DNA of 48,955 bases from assembly GCA_945923775.1 (NCBI GenBank), contig CAMELR010000021.1:1-48955 (forward strand), written 5' to 3'. Source of the DNA: an uncultured Clostridia bacterium (GTDB lineage: Bacteria > Bacillota > Clostridia > Oscillospirales > Ruminococcaceae). Below, in pieces: positions 26,606 to 35,872 of the stretch. The notes below the pieces were generated by a model that was given only the letters and a program-made list of their open reading frames with translations, had not been told where the DNA came from and made no database searches. How positions within the stretch are numbered: position 1 is the stretch's first letter; each line of letters starts with the position of its first letter. The position numbers and the translations under genes were made by a program.

Positions 26606-27667
26606 ATGGGAGTTCAGGAATTCAAGTGCCCCGGCTGCGGAGCAAAACTAAAATGGGACGCAGCCGAGCAGAAAATGAAATGCGACTACTGCGACAACAC
26701 TTATGATATAGCAACTCTTGAGGAATTCGAGCAGGAGGAAAACTCAGCGCCTGTTGAAGAATACGCCTGGGATCCGTATAACGCCCCCGGAGAGGTAACA
26801 GGTCTAAAAACCTACATATGCCAGTCCTGCGGCGGAGCCATCACAGTCAGCGATGATTCAGCGGCGACCAGCTGCCCGTACTGCGACAGCCCGGTCGTAC
26901 TCAATAACAATGTAACCGGAATGCTCCAGCCTGATCTGATAATTCCGTTCACCAAAACAAAAGAAGAAGCTCAGAATGCTCTGCGGAAGTTCTGCAAGGG
27001 CAAGCCGCTGCTTCCGCCTACGTTTGTTTCAGAGCACCGTATCGAGGAGATAAAGGGTCTGTACGTTCCGTTCTGGCTCTATGACTGCGACGCTGCGGGA
27101 AAAATGCGCTTCGACGCAACAAAGGTCAAGAAATGGTCCACCGACGATTTCGATTACACGCGGACTGAACATTACATGGTTATCCGTGAGGGCGAGGCGG
27201 GATTCGCCGACGTTCCGGTAAACGGCTCCGACAAGATGGAAGCGCGTTACATGGAAGCCATCGAGCCGTTTGACGTTTCCGCCGGAAAGCATTTCCAGCA
27301 GGCGTATCTCTCAGGATTCCTCGCTGATAAGTACAATGTGGATTCTGTAGCGGCGCAGCCCCGTGCGAACGAGCGCGTAAAGAACGGCATGCAGGAGCTG
27401 CTCAGAAATACGGTCGTAGGCTATGACACCGTAAACACTAAAACCACGAACATGCAGCTCAATACCGGTAAAATCCGCTATGCAATGCTCCCCGTGTGGG
27501 TGCTCAGCACGAACTACCGCGGTAAAATATACAAATTTGCAATGAACGCTCAAACCGGAAAGTTCGTTGGAGAACTTCCGGTAAGCTGGCGTAAGTTCTG
27601 GACAATATTCGCCGCAATTTCGGTCGGAGTAGGTATAATCGGAACGCTGCTCCAGCTATTTATGTAA
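26606..27667 (+). CDS. Double zinc-ribbon membrane protein
   Basis: 353 residues, no defined function. Two zinc ribbons open the protein: CPGCGAKLKW...CDYCD (residues ~7-31) and CQSCGG...CPYCDSP (~71-96). A soluble domain of ~220 residues follows, with YVPFWLYDCDAAG and a C-terminal LPVWVLSTNYRGKIYKFAMN typical of the zinc-ribbon proteins often mislabelled as PriA/replication factor Y. One transmembrane helix ends the chain (IFAAISVGVGIIGTLLQLFM). It is followed 12 nt later by a small exported membrane protein, which is probably its partner. Confidence 0.75.
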   Translation: MGVQEFKCPGCGAKLKWDAAEQKMKCDYCDNTYDIATLEEFEQEENSAPVEEYAWDPYNAPGEVTGLKTYICQSCGGAITVSDDSAATSCPYCDSPVVLNNNVTGMLQPDLIIPFTKTKEEAQNALRKFCKGKPLLPPTFVSEHRIEEIKGLYVPFWLYDCDAAGKMRFDATKVKKWSTDDFDYTRTEHYMVIREGEAGFADVPVNGSDKMEARYMEAIEPFDVSAGKHFQQAYLSGFLADKYNVDSVAAQPRANERVKNGMQELLRNTVVGYDTVNTKTTNMQLNTGKIRYAMLPVWVLSTNYRGKIYKFAMNAQTGKFVGELPVSWRKFWTIFAAISVGVGIIGTLLQLFM

Positions 27668-27679
27668 GGAGGTGCTGTC

Positions 27680-28162
27680 ATGAAAAGAATCGTTTCCATT
27701 CTCGCGGCAGCATTCGCCGCACTGACTGTCTCCACAGCCGCAGGCGCAGCTCCCTTATATGACGCAGAACCGTACCAGCCGTTTTCAGTGCTGATAGAAT
27801 CAGAATCAGCCGATGAAAACACTGAATCCGATGCACTCGCTGAATACAGCGAAATTGAAAAGCTGTATCTTGAGGATAATGTAACTTTTACTGATGAATC
27901 TAGCACGGAAGTTACGGAGGAACCTAAGACTTACACTGCGCAGGATATCCTTAAAATGTCAGGCATATCGCTTGCAGTGGGAATTGTGATCGCGCTTATC
28001 GTCTGCCTTATCATGAAATCCTGCATGAAAACCGCCAGACCGAAGCACACAGCCAACGACTACATAAAGAAGAACAGCTTTCATATAACACGCTCCAGGG
28101 ATATTTTCATCTATGCGGAACTGAGCAAAAGGAAGCGCGTTAAAGAAGAATCCAAGAAATAA
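27680..28162 (+). CDS. Small signal-peptide membrane protein, unknown function
   Basis: 160 residues: a signal peptide (MKRIVSILAAAFAALTVSTA, cleavage near AGA-AP), an acidic extracellular stretch (ESESADENTESDALAEYSE), one transmembrane helix (GISLAVGIVIALIVCLIM) and a basic cytosolic tail with IKKNSFHITRSRDIFIY. No family is recognised. It follows the zinc-ribbon membrane gene at 12 nt and precedes the GH3 gene by 12 nt. Confidence 0.7.
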   Translation: MKRIVSILAAAFAALTVSTAAGAAPLYDAEPYQPFSVLIESESADENTESDALAEYSEIEKLYLEDNVTFTDESSTEVTEEPKTYTAQDILKMSGISLAVGIVIALIVCLIMKSCMKTARPKHTANDYIKKNSFHITRSRDIFIYAELSKRKRVKEESKK

Positions 28163-28174
28163 GAGGTGAACGAC

Positions 28175-30958
28175 ATGCCGGAATACAGATTTCGCGATAC
28201 TTCACTTGACTTTGACGAGAGAGTAGCAGCTCTTCTCGGCGAACTAACAACAGAAGAAAAACTGGGACTTCTTACAACGCATATGAACGCAGTCCCGAGG
28301 CTTGGAATAAAGGAATTCTGGATAGGTGCCGAGGTCGCCCGCGGTCTAGTCTGCCGCGATCCGCAGGGGGAGTACCCCTCGACGGTTTTCCCGGAGCCGT
28401 TCGGGCTTGCCGCGACGTTCGATACCGGCGTAATGAAGCGCATGGGCGAAGTAACCGGCGTTGAAAACAGGATCTATACGCAAAATGGGAAATCCTCGCT
28501 TTGCGTGTGGGGACCCACTGTAGACCTGGAACGCGACCCGCGCTGGGGGCGGAACGAGGAGGCCTATGGCGAGGATCCGTGCCTTGCCGGAACAATGGCG
28601 GCAGCGTACACCAGCGGAATGGCTGGCTCAGACGAAAAGTACATGCGGGTCATTCCTACGCTCAAGCACTTTTACGCCAACAACAACGAGGATACCCGCG
28701 TGAACTGCAACGCCTATGTCCCGACGCGGCTGAAGCATGAATACTACCTCAAGGCGTTCGAAAAGCCTGTACGAGACGGACGGGCACTCAGCCTCATGAC
28801 AAGCTATAACGAAGTCAACGGAATCGAGCAGCTCTGCTCTGCGGAGCTCCAGTTTGCGAGGGAGCAGTGGGGTCTGCTGTTCGCAGTGACCGACGGCGGG
28901 GACTTCATTCAGAATGTGCAGTACCATCAGAGCGACCGCGACCACACCGAAGCATTCGTAAAAATCCGCAGGCACAACGGCGCGGAAATCATGACTGACA
29001 ACGAGGACATCGTAAAGCAGTCCGCCCGGGAAGCGCTGGAAACAGAACAGATTTCCACGGCTGACATCGACCGGGCGCTTACTGGTCCGCTCAAGGCGCG
29101 TTTCATACTCGGAGAGTTCGACGACATCAAAAAGTTCGACTACCCGGAAAGCCTGCTTTGCAGCGAGGAACATTCCCGCGCCGCTCAGGAAGCCGCTGAG
29201 AAATCGGTGATACTCCTGAAAAACAGCCGCGGAGTTCTTCCGCTGAACAAGGAAAGAAAGCTTGCAGTCATAGGCTACCATGCTGACATGGTGTTCCGCG
29301 ACTGGTATACCGGGCTTTCGCCGAAGTGCAGCACAATACTTGACGTACTGACCGCACAGCTCGGCAGAGAGAACATCATCTACGACTGCGGCAATGATAC
29401 TATCGCGCTGCGGAGCGCCTCAAACGGGTTCTACTTCTCTGTGAGCGAGGACGGCTCAGTAAAGTGCGACAGTCCGCTTATTAACGAGGCCTGCCTTTTC
29501 GAGCTGTTCGAATGGGGAGACGGCGCGGTATCTCTGCGCTCCTGCCTGAATAATAAGTTCCTTACTGACTGCGGCGTGATGAAGTGCACAGCAGATCAGG
29601 TGTTCGGGTGGTTCGTCCACGAACTGTTTTACATTGAGAAAAACGACCGGGAATGCCGCCTGAAAAACTGGCAGAAGCGTTTCCTGTACATAACTCCCGA
29701 GGGGGAGCTTACATCATCGGAAGCCCTGAGAGCGCCGAAAAATTCGCTCCTTACAATGGAGATTTTCTCCGACGGCACCGAACGTGCAAGAAGGGTCGCA
29801 ACCGAAGCGCACAACGTCGTAGTGTTCTGCGGCAACGATCCGATGATAAACGCCCGCGAGACCACGGACAGAAAGCACTTAAAACTCCCGGACAAGCAGA
29901 GACGTGCTCTCGACGCCGTGCTTGAGCTTAATCCGGACGCGGTGCTTTTCCTGATTTCCGGGTATCCATATCAGCTTGACAACGAGCGTATTTCAACCGT
30001 AATGCACATTTCTCATGCCGGGCCCTCGCTCGGCAAGGCAGTTGCAAGAACACTTTTCGGTGAAGTATCACCCGCCGGGCGCTGTCCGGTCACATGGTAC
30101 CGTTCCGCTGATGAGCTTTGCAGCATTGAGGACTACAATATAATGCGCACACACTCGACATATCTGTACTATGAAGGCGAGCCGCTGTTCCCGTTCGGGT
30201 TCGGTTTAAGCTACACTGGATTCAGATACTGCTCGGCACAAACGGACAAGATATCCTACCAGCTCGGCGACACCGTAACAGTGACCCTGGACATAGAAAA
30301 CGTTGGCATAATGGACGGCGACGAAGTTGTACAGCTTTATGCGGCTCCTTCCGGCATTCCTATGACAGTGCCGAAGAAGCAGCTCCGTGCTTTCACTAGA
30401 ATTCACGTGCCCAGAGGAGTAACTGTCACTGCAAAGCTGTCTTTCCCGGTCAGCGACCTTTCCTACTGGAACATCAATAAAAACGATTTCGACCTGTTCA
30501 GCGGAAATTATACGCTGATGATCGGAGCTTCCTCTGCGGATATCCGCAGAACTTGTGAGATCCAGGTGAACGCGTCAAACTACGAAGGCGTTGAGGTTTC
30601 CGGCGAGGTTCCGGCGGTTTCCGCACTTGATTATGTTGACGTTAAGTTCGACGCTGACAAGGATCTCAGCGAGTACGCGCTGATAAACGACTGGCAGAGC
30701 AGTATCAGCTTTGAATTTTGCAGAATGCGAAGCTACCACATGGTTACTGTAACAGCTTCCAACCCCGGACCGGAGGTAAAGCTTACAATAACGGCGGCTG
30801 AATCCAAACGGGTCGTCGCCGAAGTAGTTATACCTCCCACCGGCAGCCTGACTAAATTCACGACTGTCAACGCTCCCGCCGAGCCTGTAGACGGAGTGTT
30901 CACACTGCGTATGACCACCAGCGGCATGCTGTCGCTGAAATCTTTCAAATTCTCGTGA
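28175..30958 (+). CDS. Glycoside hydrolase family 3 enzyme with beta-trefoil-like insert and C-terminal beta domain
   Basis: 927 residues from the ATG at 28175 (RBS AGAGGTG 6 nt before); a GTG at 28166 overlaps the RBS and is less likely. The N-terminal GH3 barrel includes VNCNAYVPTRLKHEYYLKAF and the nucleophile Asp region LLFAVTDGGDF, closer to beta-xylosidase-type than SDW-type GH3. The second domain is interrupted at about 405-515 by a segment of trefoil/fascin-like repeats (ALRSASNGFYFSV, SLRSCLNNKFLTD). Then come VVVFCGNDPMINARETTDRK, a fibronectin III-like domain (YLYYEGEPLFPFGFGLSYTG onward) and a final ~130-residue beta-sandwich, possibly carbohydrate-binding. No signal peptide is seen, so action on imported oligosaccharides in the cytosol is likely; substrate is not assigned. 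Confidence 0.88.
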   Translation: MPEYRFRDTSLDFDERVAALLGELTTEEKLGLLTTHMNAVPRLGIKEFWIGAEVARGLVCRDPQGEYPSTVFPEPFGLAATFDTGVMKRMGEVTGVENRIYTQNGKSSLCVWGPTVDLERDPRWGRNEEAYGEDPCLAGTMAAAYTSGMAGSDEKYMRVIPTLKHFYANNNEDTRVNCNAYVPTRLKHEYYLKAFEKPVRDGRALSLMTSYNEVNGIEQLCSAELQFAREQWGLLFAVTDGGDFIQNVQYHQSDRDHTEAFVKIRRHNGAEIMTDNEDIVKQSAREALETEQISTADIDRALTGPLKARFILGEFDDIKKFDYPESLLCSEEHSRAAQEAAEKSVILLKNSRGVLPLNKERKLAVIGYHADMVFRDWYTGLSPKCSTILDVLTAQLGRENIIYDCGNDTIALRSASNGFYFSVSEDGSVKCDSPLINEACLFELFEWGDGAVSLRSCLNNKFLTDCGVMKCTADQVFGWFVHELFYIEKNDRECRLKNWQKRFLYITPEGELTSSEALRAPKNSLLTMEIFSDGTERARRVATEAHNVVVFCGNDPMINARETTDRKHLKLPDKQRRALDAVLELNPDAVLFLISGYPYQLDNERISTVMHISHAGPSLGKAVARTLFGEVSPAGRCPVTWYRSADELCSIEDYNIMRTHSTYLYYEGEPLFPFGFGLSYTGFRYCSAQTDKISYQLGDTVTVTLDIENVGIMDGDEVVQLYAAPSGIPMTVPKKQLRAFTRIHVPRGVTVTAKLSFPVSDLSYWNINKNDFDLFSGNYTLMIGASSADIRRTCEIQVNASNYEGVEVSGEVPAVSALDYVDVKFDADKDLSEYALINDWQSSISFEFCRMRSYHMVTVTASNPGPEVKLTITAAESKRVVAEVVIPPTGSLTKFTTVNAPAEPVDGVFTLRMTTSGMLSLKSFKFS

Positions 30959-30977
30959 GCGCCTACGGGAGATAAAG

Positions 30978-31724
30978 ATGAAAACACTATATAAATGGTA
31001 CCTGACAAATGAGGGTATCGTAGGTTACATGGCGCACGGCGTGGTGTACGGGCATTCAAGCCCATACTGCGCCGACGGCAGCGAAATCCACACCTCCTTG
31101 ATCGAAAGCGCGGAATACGACGGCGAAACGATAACGCTTTACACGCTGAACTCCGAATACCGCCTTTCCATCAGCGAAATGGACTGCGAATGCTTTGACG
31201 CGCCGCGTTCCCTCCATATTTTCGAGCGATTCGCCCGGGAATACGGTCTGATGAGGTGCTTACCGCAGGTTGCCGACCACTATCACGAGCTGGACGTCTA
31301 CCTGCGCAGCACCAGAGCTGAAATTCACTCAAGGCTGAAAAACGGCTCGCTGTACATCGAGTTTTCAGATGAAAACAAGTGCTACTTCAACATGGGTGTT
31401 TACCGCACAAAATCCGGCGAAATGGAATTCTTCCCTCGGGTGACTGATTTTTTCATTGATAAAAAAGATAGACTGGTCGCTTCATTGAACTATATTGTAG
31501 AGTTCAACCCCTACAACAATAGGAATATTGGTTTTATCTCTCATTCCGGGACTGCACTTCCGGACAAGGAATTTCTCGGAATAATCAGAAATAGTTGTAG
31601 AAGCTCCATTAATATACGGTTCAGTTGGGGCAAAACCGTGATACTCGCCCCGGATACCGAAATAGTCGTATCAGAGGGCATGGGACTTGCTATCCCGCTG
31701 ACTGATACGTCGCAGGATATTTAA
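30978..31724 (+). CDS. Conserved hypothetical protein after GH3
   Basis: 248 residues, soluble, no signal peptide and no family recognised. The sequence is mostly alternating beta strands with many aromatics (YKWYLTNEGIVGYMAHGVVY, FNPYNNRNIGFISHSGTALP). The N-terminal half contains the acidic/cysteine pair MDCECFDAP. It begins 19 nt after the GH3 stop and ends 35 nt before deoB, so co-expression with GH3 is likely, but nothing shows a carbohydrate role. Confidence 0.65.
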   Translation: MKTLYKWYLTNEGIVGYMAHGVVYGHSSPYCADGSEIHTSLIESAEYDGETITLYTLNSEYRLSISEMDCECFDAPRSLHIFERFAREYGLMRCLPQVADHYHELDVYLRSTRAEIHSRLKNGSLYIEFSDENKCYFNMGVYRTKSGEMEFFPRVTDFFIDKKDRLVASLNYIVEFNPYNNRNIGFISHSGTALPDKEFLGIIRNSCRSSINIRFSWGKTVILAPDTEIVVSEGMGLAIPLTDTSQDI

Positions 31725-31759
31725 CTTACATATGAACAGCAAAGAAATGAGGTGTTAGT

Positions 31760-32929
31760 ATGTCAGAAGTAAAGAGAGTATTTCTAATTGTACTGGACAG
31801 CTTCGGCGTTGGAGAAACTCCGAATTCAGCAGAATTCGGCGACGCAGGAGCAAACACGCTCCGTTCCTGCTTTGAAACTGGCAGGCTCAGCGTGCCAAAC
31901 ATGCAGAAGCTGGGACTTTTCAACATCGATGGAGTTACAGTCGGCTCACCGGTCGCAAATCCTACGGGAGCGTACCTCAGAATTGCGGAAAGCTCCCGCG
32001 GCAAGGACACTACAACCGGACACTGGGAAATAGCCGGAATCGTGTCCAAAAAGCCATTTCCGACCTTTCCGAACGGGTTCCCCGAGGAGGTCATAAAGAA
32101 ATTCAACGAGGCGACCGGAAGGGGAGTACTCTGCAACAAACCGTACAGCGGTACCAAGGTCATTGCCGACTACGGCGAGGAACATATCCGCACGGGAGAT
32201 CTTATCGTCTACACTTCGGCGGACAGCGTGTTTCAGATAGCCGCTCATGAATCGGTAGTCCCTGTTGAAACGCTCTATGAGTACTGCCGCAAGGCGCGGG
32301 AGATACTGACGGGAGAATATGCCGTGGGGCGCGTTATCGCACGTCCGTTTGAGGGTGAATTCCCGTTTACCAGAACTCCGCGCAGGCACGATTTTTCGCT
32401 TGTTCCCCCGAAGGATACAATGCTTGACTGCCTTTCGCGTCAGGGCTTCGACACCATCGGAATCGGCAAGATATACGATATCTTCGCCGGAAAGGGACTT
32501 ACAAAATATGTCCGTGATATCGGCAACTTCTGCGACATGAACGAAACATCGCATTTCCAGAGCATTCCTTTTAACGGGCTGTGCTTTACAAATCTTGTGG
32601 ATTTCGACATGCAGTTCGGCCACCGCCGCGACCCGGAGGGATACGCTCAGGCGCTTAACGAGTTTGACGTATGGCTGGGCGGATTCCTTGAAAAAATGCA
32701 GCCCGAGGATATCCTGATGATTACGGCGGATCACGGCTGCGACCCGAAATATTCCGGAACCGACCACACCAGGGAGCATATCCCGGTTCTTGTTGCGGGT
32801 CACTCAGTAAAACCCGGAAATCTTGGCACCAGAGCCTGCTTCGGCGACATCGGAGCAACCGTGCTTGACTTACTTAACGCAAGCGGTAAGCTGGACGGCG
32901 AGAGCTTTGCAAATAAAATCACTAACTAA
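31760..32929 (+). CDS. deoB: Phosphopentomutase
   Basis: Interconverts (deoxy)ribose-1-phosphate and -5-phosphate, linking nucleoside breakdown to the pentose pathway. The 389-residue alkaline-phosphatase-superfamily protein has the metal/nucleophile segments LDSFGVGETPNS, DTTTGHWEIAG, TADHGCDPKY and GTDHTREHIPVL. Length is typical. The usual deoxynucleoside partners (deoC, deoA/pdp, punA) are not adjacent. Confidence 0.96.
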   Translation: MSEVKRVFLIVLDSFGVGETPNSAEFGDAGANTLRSCFETGRLSVPNMQKLGLFNIDGVTVGSPVANPTGAYLRIAESSRGKDTTTGHWEIAGIVSKKPFPTFPNGFPEEVIKKFNEATGRGVLCNKPYSGTKVIADYGEEHIRTGDLIVYTSADSVFQIAAHESVVPVETLYEYCRKAREILTGEYAVGRVIARPFEGEFPFTRTPRRHDFSLVPPKDTMLDCLSRQGFDTIGIGKIYDIFAGKGLTKYVRDIGNFCDMNETSHFQSIPFNGLCFTNLVDFDMQFGHRRDPEGYAQALNEFDVWLGGFLEKMQPEDILMITADHGCDPKYSGTDHTREHIPVLVAGHSVKPGNLGTRACFGDIGATVLDLLNASGKLDGESFANKITN

Positions 32930-32940
32930 GGAGCATAATA

Positions 32941-33711
32941 ATGAACGGAGAAGTTACACAGGCAAGCCGTATCGTAGCGGCTGCGAGAAAATCAATGAAG
33001 GACGGTTCCGCATACGAGTTTACAACTCTGCCGTATGAGGGAAGCATCGTTTTCAATTTCTGCGACAGGAATAAGAGCGGCGCGCCGCTCTTCCGCGCAA
33101 AGGATCCCGCAGACTGGTACGCACACCTCAGCAAGGAAGGCGTAAAGAACATCTTCATGATAATGGGTATGAAGGTCAACAGACAGGCGCTCGGATTCTC
33201 AAACAATTCCGCTGTTTCTATCTTTGTACGTTACAATGATAATGTCGTTACCCGCTTTGTTCCGCACTGGAGCTTCAATGATGAGGCACGCCTCTGGAGC
33301 ATCGAATACACCGAAGCCATCGCTGAGAATGCACCGGCTACCGACCCCGACTTCCGCAATGAGAAGTCGCTGACTCTTGCTACGCTCAGCGACATTGGCG
33401 AGCTTGCGCAGCAGCTGGGTCAGGAGCAGTTCGTCAAGACATTCAAGAAGGCGGCTGATATCCTGAGCGGCGAAGAAGTTCCGCAGATGAAGAAGGACGC
33501 TGCTGTTCCTGCAATCCCCGAGGACATGATGAAATACTACCTCGCAGCAGATGTTGCCGACGTATTCGGCGCAATGGGAAGCTGGAACGACGGACCTGCC
33601 GCAGCAGCCCATGAACAGCACAAGGAGAAGGACTACGCAACCCTGTCCGACAGACTGCTGTGCTCTGTTCGTCTGATGACCATGTATGCAGTCAACTTCC
33701 CGATCAACTAA
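32941..33711 (+). CDS. Conserved hypothetical soluble protein
   Basis: 256 residues, no membrane segment, no family recognised. The first half is an alpha/beta domain (EFTTLPYEGSIVFNFCDRNK, VKNIFMIMGMKVNRQALGF); the second half is helical (LATLSDIGELAQQLGQEQF, KDYATLSDRLLCSVRLMTMY). It starts 11 nt after deoB with a good RBS (AAGGAG) and ends 18 nt before the mrp gene. Base composition matches its neighbours, so it looks native. Confidence 0.7.
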   Translation: MNGEVTQASRIVAAARKSMKDGSAYEFTTLPYEGSIVFNFCDRNKSGAPLFRAKDPADWYAHLSKEGVKNIFMIMGMKVNRQALGFSNNSAVSIFVRYNDNVVTRFVPHWSFNDEARLWSIEYTEAIAENAPATDPDFRNEKSLTLATLSDIGELAQQLGQEQFVKTFKKAADILSGEEVPQMKKDAAVPAIPEDMMKYYLAADVADVFGAMGSWNDGPAAAAHEQHKEKDYATLSDRLLCSVRLMTMYAVNFPIN

Positions 33712-33729
33712 AGGAATAAGGTGTTATAA

Positions 33730-34557
33730 ATGAGCGAATGTACTCACGACTGCGGAAGCTGTTCCGCAAGCTGCTCTGAAAGGAAGCAGGAAAGCCTTGT
33801 AGCTCAGCCGCACAAGGACAGCCACATAAAAAAAGTTATAGGCGTAGTCAGCGGCAAGGGCGGCGTCGGCAAATCAATGGTCACTTCCATGTCCGCAGTG
33901 CTCATGAACCGCCGGGGTTATCGCTCCGCAGTTCTTGACGCGGATATAACCGGTCCGTCTATCCCGCAAGCGTTCGGGCTTCACGAAAAGGCTCAGGGAA
34001 ACGAAACCGAGATCTTCCCGGTAACGACTGAAACCGGAATAAAGGTGATGTCGGTAAATCTCCTTCTGCCTGATGAGACCGACCCGGTGATCTGGCGCGG
34101 TCCGATTATCGCGGGAACTGCAAAGCAGTTCTGGACAGACGTTGCCTGGGGTGACGTTGACTACATGTTTGTAGATATGCCCCCTGGAACCGGAGATGTT
34201 CCGCTGACCGTTTTTCAGTCCATTCCGCTGGACGGAATTATCGTCGTAACCTCTCCGCAGGAGCTTGTCTCCATGATAGTCGGCAAGGCTGTCAAGATGG
34301 CGGAAATGATGAACGTGCCGATAATCGGACTGGTTGAGAATATGAGCTACGCTGTCTGCCCTGACTGCGGAAAGCACCTGAATGTATTCGGTCTGAGCCA
34401 CATTGATGAAACAGCGGAGAAGTTCGGTCTGAAGGTTCTTGCAAAGCTCCCGATCAACCCCGAGCTTGCAGGAAGAGTCGACAATGGAACTATCGAAGGC
34501 TACACATGCCCCGAAGCCGAGCCGATTGCTGACGCGGCGGAGGCGTTCTGCAAATGA
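33730..34557 (+). CDS. mrp: Mrp/NBP35-family Fe-S carrier ATPase
   Basis: A P-loop ATPase of the MinD/Mrp group that carries Fe-S clusters to apoproteins. The 275-residue chain has a Cys-rich N-terminus (CTHDCGSCSASC), a deviant Walker A GVVSGKGGVGKS near residue 38, switch regions LDADITGPS and FVDMPPGTGDVP, and the C-terminal CxxC of the family in YAVCPDCGKH. The stop overlaps the start of the C_GCAxxG_C_C gene by 4 nt, coupling it to another Cys-rich redox protein. Confidence 0.93.
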   Translation: MSECTHDCGSCSASCSERKQESLVAQPHKDSHIKKVIGVVSGKGGVGKSMVTSMSAVLMNRRGYRSAVLDADITGPSIPQAFGLHEKAQGNETEIFPVTTETGIKVMSVNLLLPDETDPVIWRGPIIAGTAKQFWTDVAWGDVDYMFVDMPPGTGDVPLTVFQSIPLDGIIVVTSPQELVSMIVGKAVKMAEMMNVPIIGLVENMSYAVCPDCGKHLNVFGLSHIDETAEKFGLKVLAKLPINPELAGRVDNGTIEGYTCPEAEPIADAAEAFCK

Positions 34558-35015
34558 GCGCACGCGGAGACAAGGCATACGAATTATTTCTGAGCGGGTA
34601 TAATTGTACTCAGGCTGTGGTCGGAGCCTTCGCTGATGTTATCGGTATGGACTTTGATACAGCTGTCAGGTTTTCGTCAGGGTTTGGCGGAGGCATGGGA
34701 AGGCTGCGGGAGGTATGCGGAACTTTCTCAGGCGCCGTGATAGTTGTGAATGTTCTCTATGGCTACTCCGACCCGAAGAATGTTCAGGCAAAGGCTGAAC
34801 TCTATTCCCGTATACAGGAGCTTGCGGCTCAGTTCCGCAGGGACAACGGCAGCATTATCTGCAAGGAGCTGCTCGGACTTTCCAAGCCGGAAGGTTCGCC
34901 AGTACCGGAAGCAAGAACAGACGAGTACTACAAAAAGCGTCCCTGTCCGGAGCTTTGCCGATATTCGGCGAACATGCTAGAGGAGTACATCAGGGAACAC
35001 CCTCCGGTAAAATAA
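34554..35015 (+). CDS. C_GCAxxG_C_C family redox protein
   Basis: 153 residues. The family pattern is seen in order: GYNCTQAVVGAF, RFSSGFGGGMGRLREVCGTFSGAV, then C in IICKELLG and KRPCPELC. The spaced cysteines suggest metal or Fe-S binding, and the family is common in anaerobes, often beside electron-transfer genes. Here it is coupled to the Mrp Fe-S carrier by a 4-nt overlap, which fits an apoprotein-carrier relationship. A hairpin terminator follows. Confidence 0.88.
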   Translation: MSARGDKAYELFLSGYNCTQAVVGAFADVIGMDFDTAVRFSSGFGGGMGRLREVCGTFSGAVIVVNVLYGYSDPKNVQAKAELYSRIQELAAQFRRDNGSIICKELLGLSKPEGSPVPEARTDEYYKKRPCPELCRYSANMLEEYIREHPPVK

Positions 35016-35020
35016 ATCAA

Positions 35021-35043
35021 GGCGCACTGTCTGGTGCGCCTTT
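35021..35043 (+). terminator. Terminator ending the tmk-to-C_GCAxxG gene series
   Basis: Stem GGCGCAC (35021-35027) / GTGCGCC (35034-35040) with a 6-nt loop, followed by TTT. It starts 5 nt after the stop. The T-tract is short, and the RBS of the next gene lies just behind it (GGAGG), so it may be leaky. Confidence 0.65.
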
Positions 35044-35052
35044 GGAGGTCAT

Positions 35053-35835
35053 ATGGAAATAATAGACAAAAGAATCGACGGAGGTAAGCCGTTCGACTGG
35101 GGACGAACCTCCGGGGATTACGCAAGATACCGTGACATCTATCCGGACGTATTTTACAGGAAAATCGTTGACAGAGGCTTATGTATAAGCGGTCAGAATG
35201 CACTTGACCTGGGAACAGGTACCGGGGTTATTCCCAGAAACATGTACAAATACGGCGCAAAATGGGTAGGAGCCGATATTTCGCAGGAGCAGATAGAACA
35301 AGCCAAGGCTCTTTCTGAGGGCATGAATATAGATTATCTTGTATCTCCATCAGAGAACCTCGATTTCCCGTATGCCAGTTTCAATGTTGTAACGGCATGT
35401 CAATGCTTCTGATATTTCAATCATGAAACGCTTGTTCCATTGCTGAAAAGAGTACTAAAACCAGGCGGGAAATTGCTTGTGCTTTACATGGCGTGGCTCC
35501 CATTTGAGGACGAAATCGCCGGAAAGAGCGAAAATCTGGTTCTGAAGTATTCGCCCAACTGGAGCGGAGCAGGGGAGACCGTACACCCTATCAATATCCC
35601 CGCATGCTACGACAGCTCATTCGATAGAACATACCATGAGGAATACCGCCTTAAAGTTCATTTCACCCGGGAAACCTGGAATGGAAGAATGAGATCCTGC
35701 CGCGGAATAGGAGCTTCGCTTACCACCGACGAAATCAGATCCTGGGAACGCGAGCATTTGAAAATGCTTGAGAACTACCCACCAGAATTTGATATTCTTC
35801 ACTATGCGGCTTTGTCTGAACTCACACTCAAATAA
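35053..35835 (+). pseudogene. Class I SAM methyltransferase interrupted by one in-frame TGA
   Basis: The reading frame is continuous over 260 codons apart from TGA at 35410-35412 (codon 120). The N-terminal part has motif I ALDLGTGTGVIPRNMY and VGADISQEQ; after the TGA the same frame continues YFNHETLVPLLKRVLKPGG and LYMAWLPFEDEIAG. Relatives I recall have an aromatic residue, usually Trp, at the interrupted place (CQCF-W-YFNHE), so a single TGG-to-TGA change explains it. No SECIS-like structure was noticed just after the TGA. Everything else is undamaged, so the change is recent, a sequencing error, or tolerated by readthrough. TGA is used as a normal stop by many genes here. Confidence 0.8.
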
Positions 35836-35839
35836 AACA

Positions 35840-35868
35840 ACCCGGAACAGCAGTTCACTGTTCCGGGT
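35840..35868. terminator. Convergent terminator between methyltransferase and TauE genes
   Basis: A perfect 11-bp stem, ACCCGGAACAG / CTGTTCCGGGT, with a 7-nt loop. The A-rich left side gives a T-rich tail (TGTTTTATT) for minus-strand transcripts. It lies 4 nt from each gene end and probably serves both. Confidence 0.85.
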
Positions 35869-35872
35869 AAAT

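Noticed and set aside
35410..35412. Selenocysteine at the in-frame TGA of the methyltransferase
   Set aside because: Relatives have an aromatic residue, not Cys, at this site, and I see no convincing bSECIS hairpin just downstream. A Trp-codon mutation is simpler.
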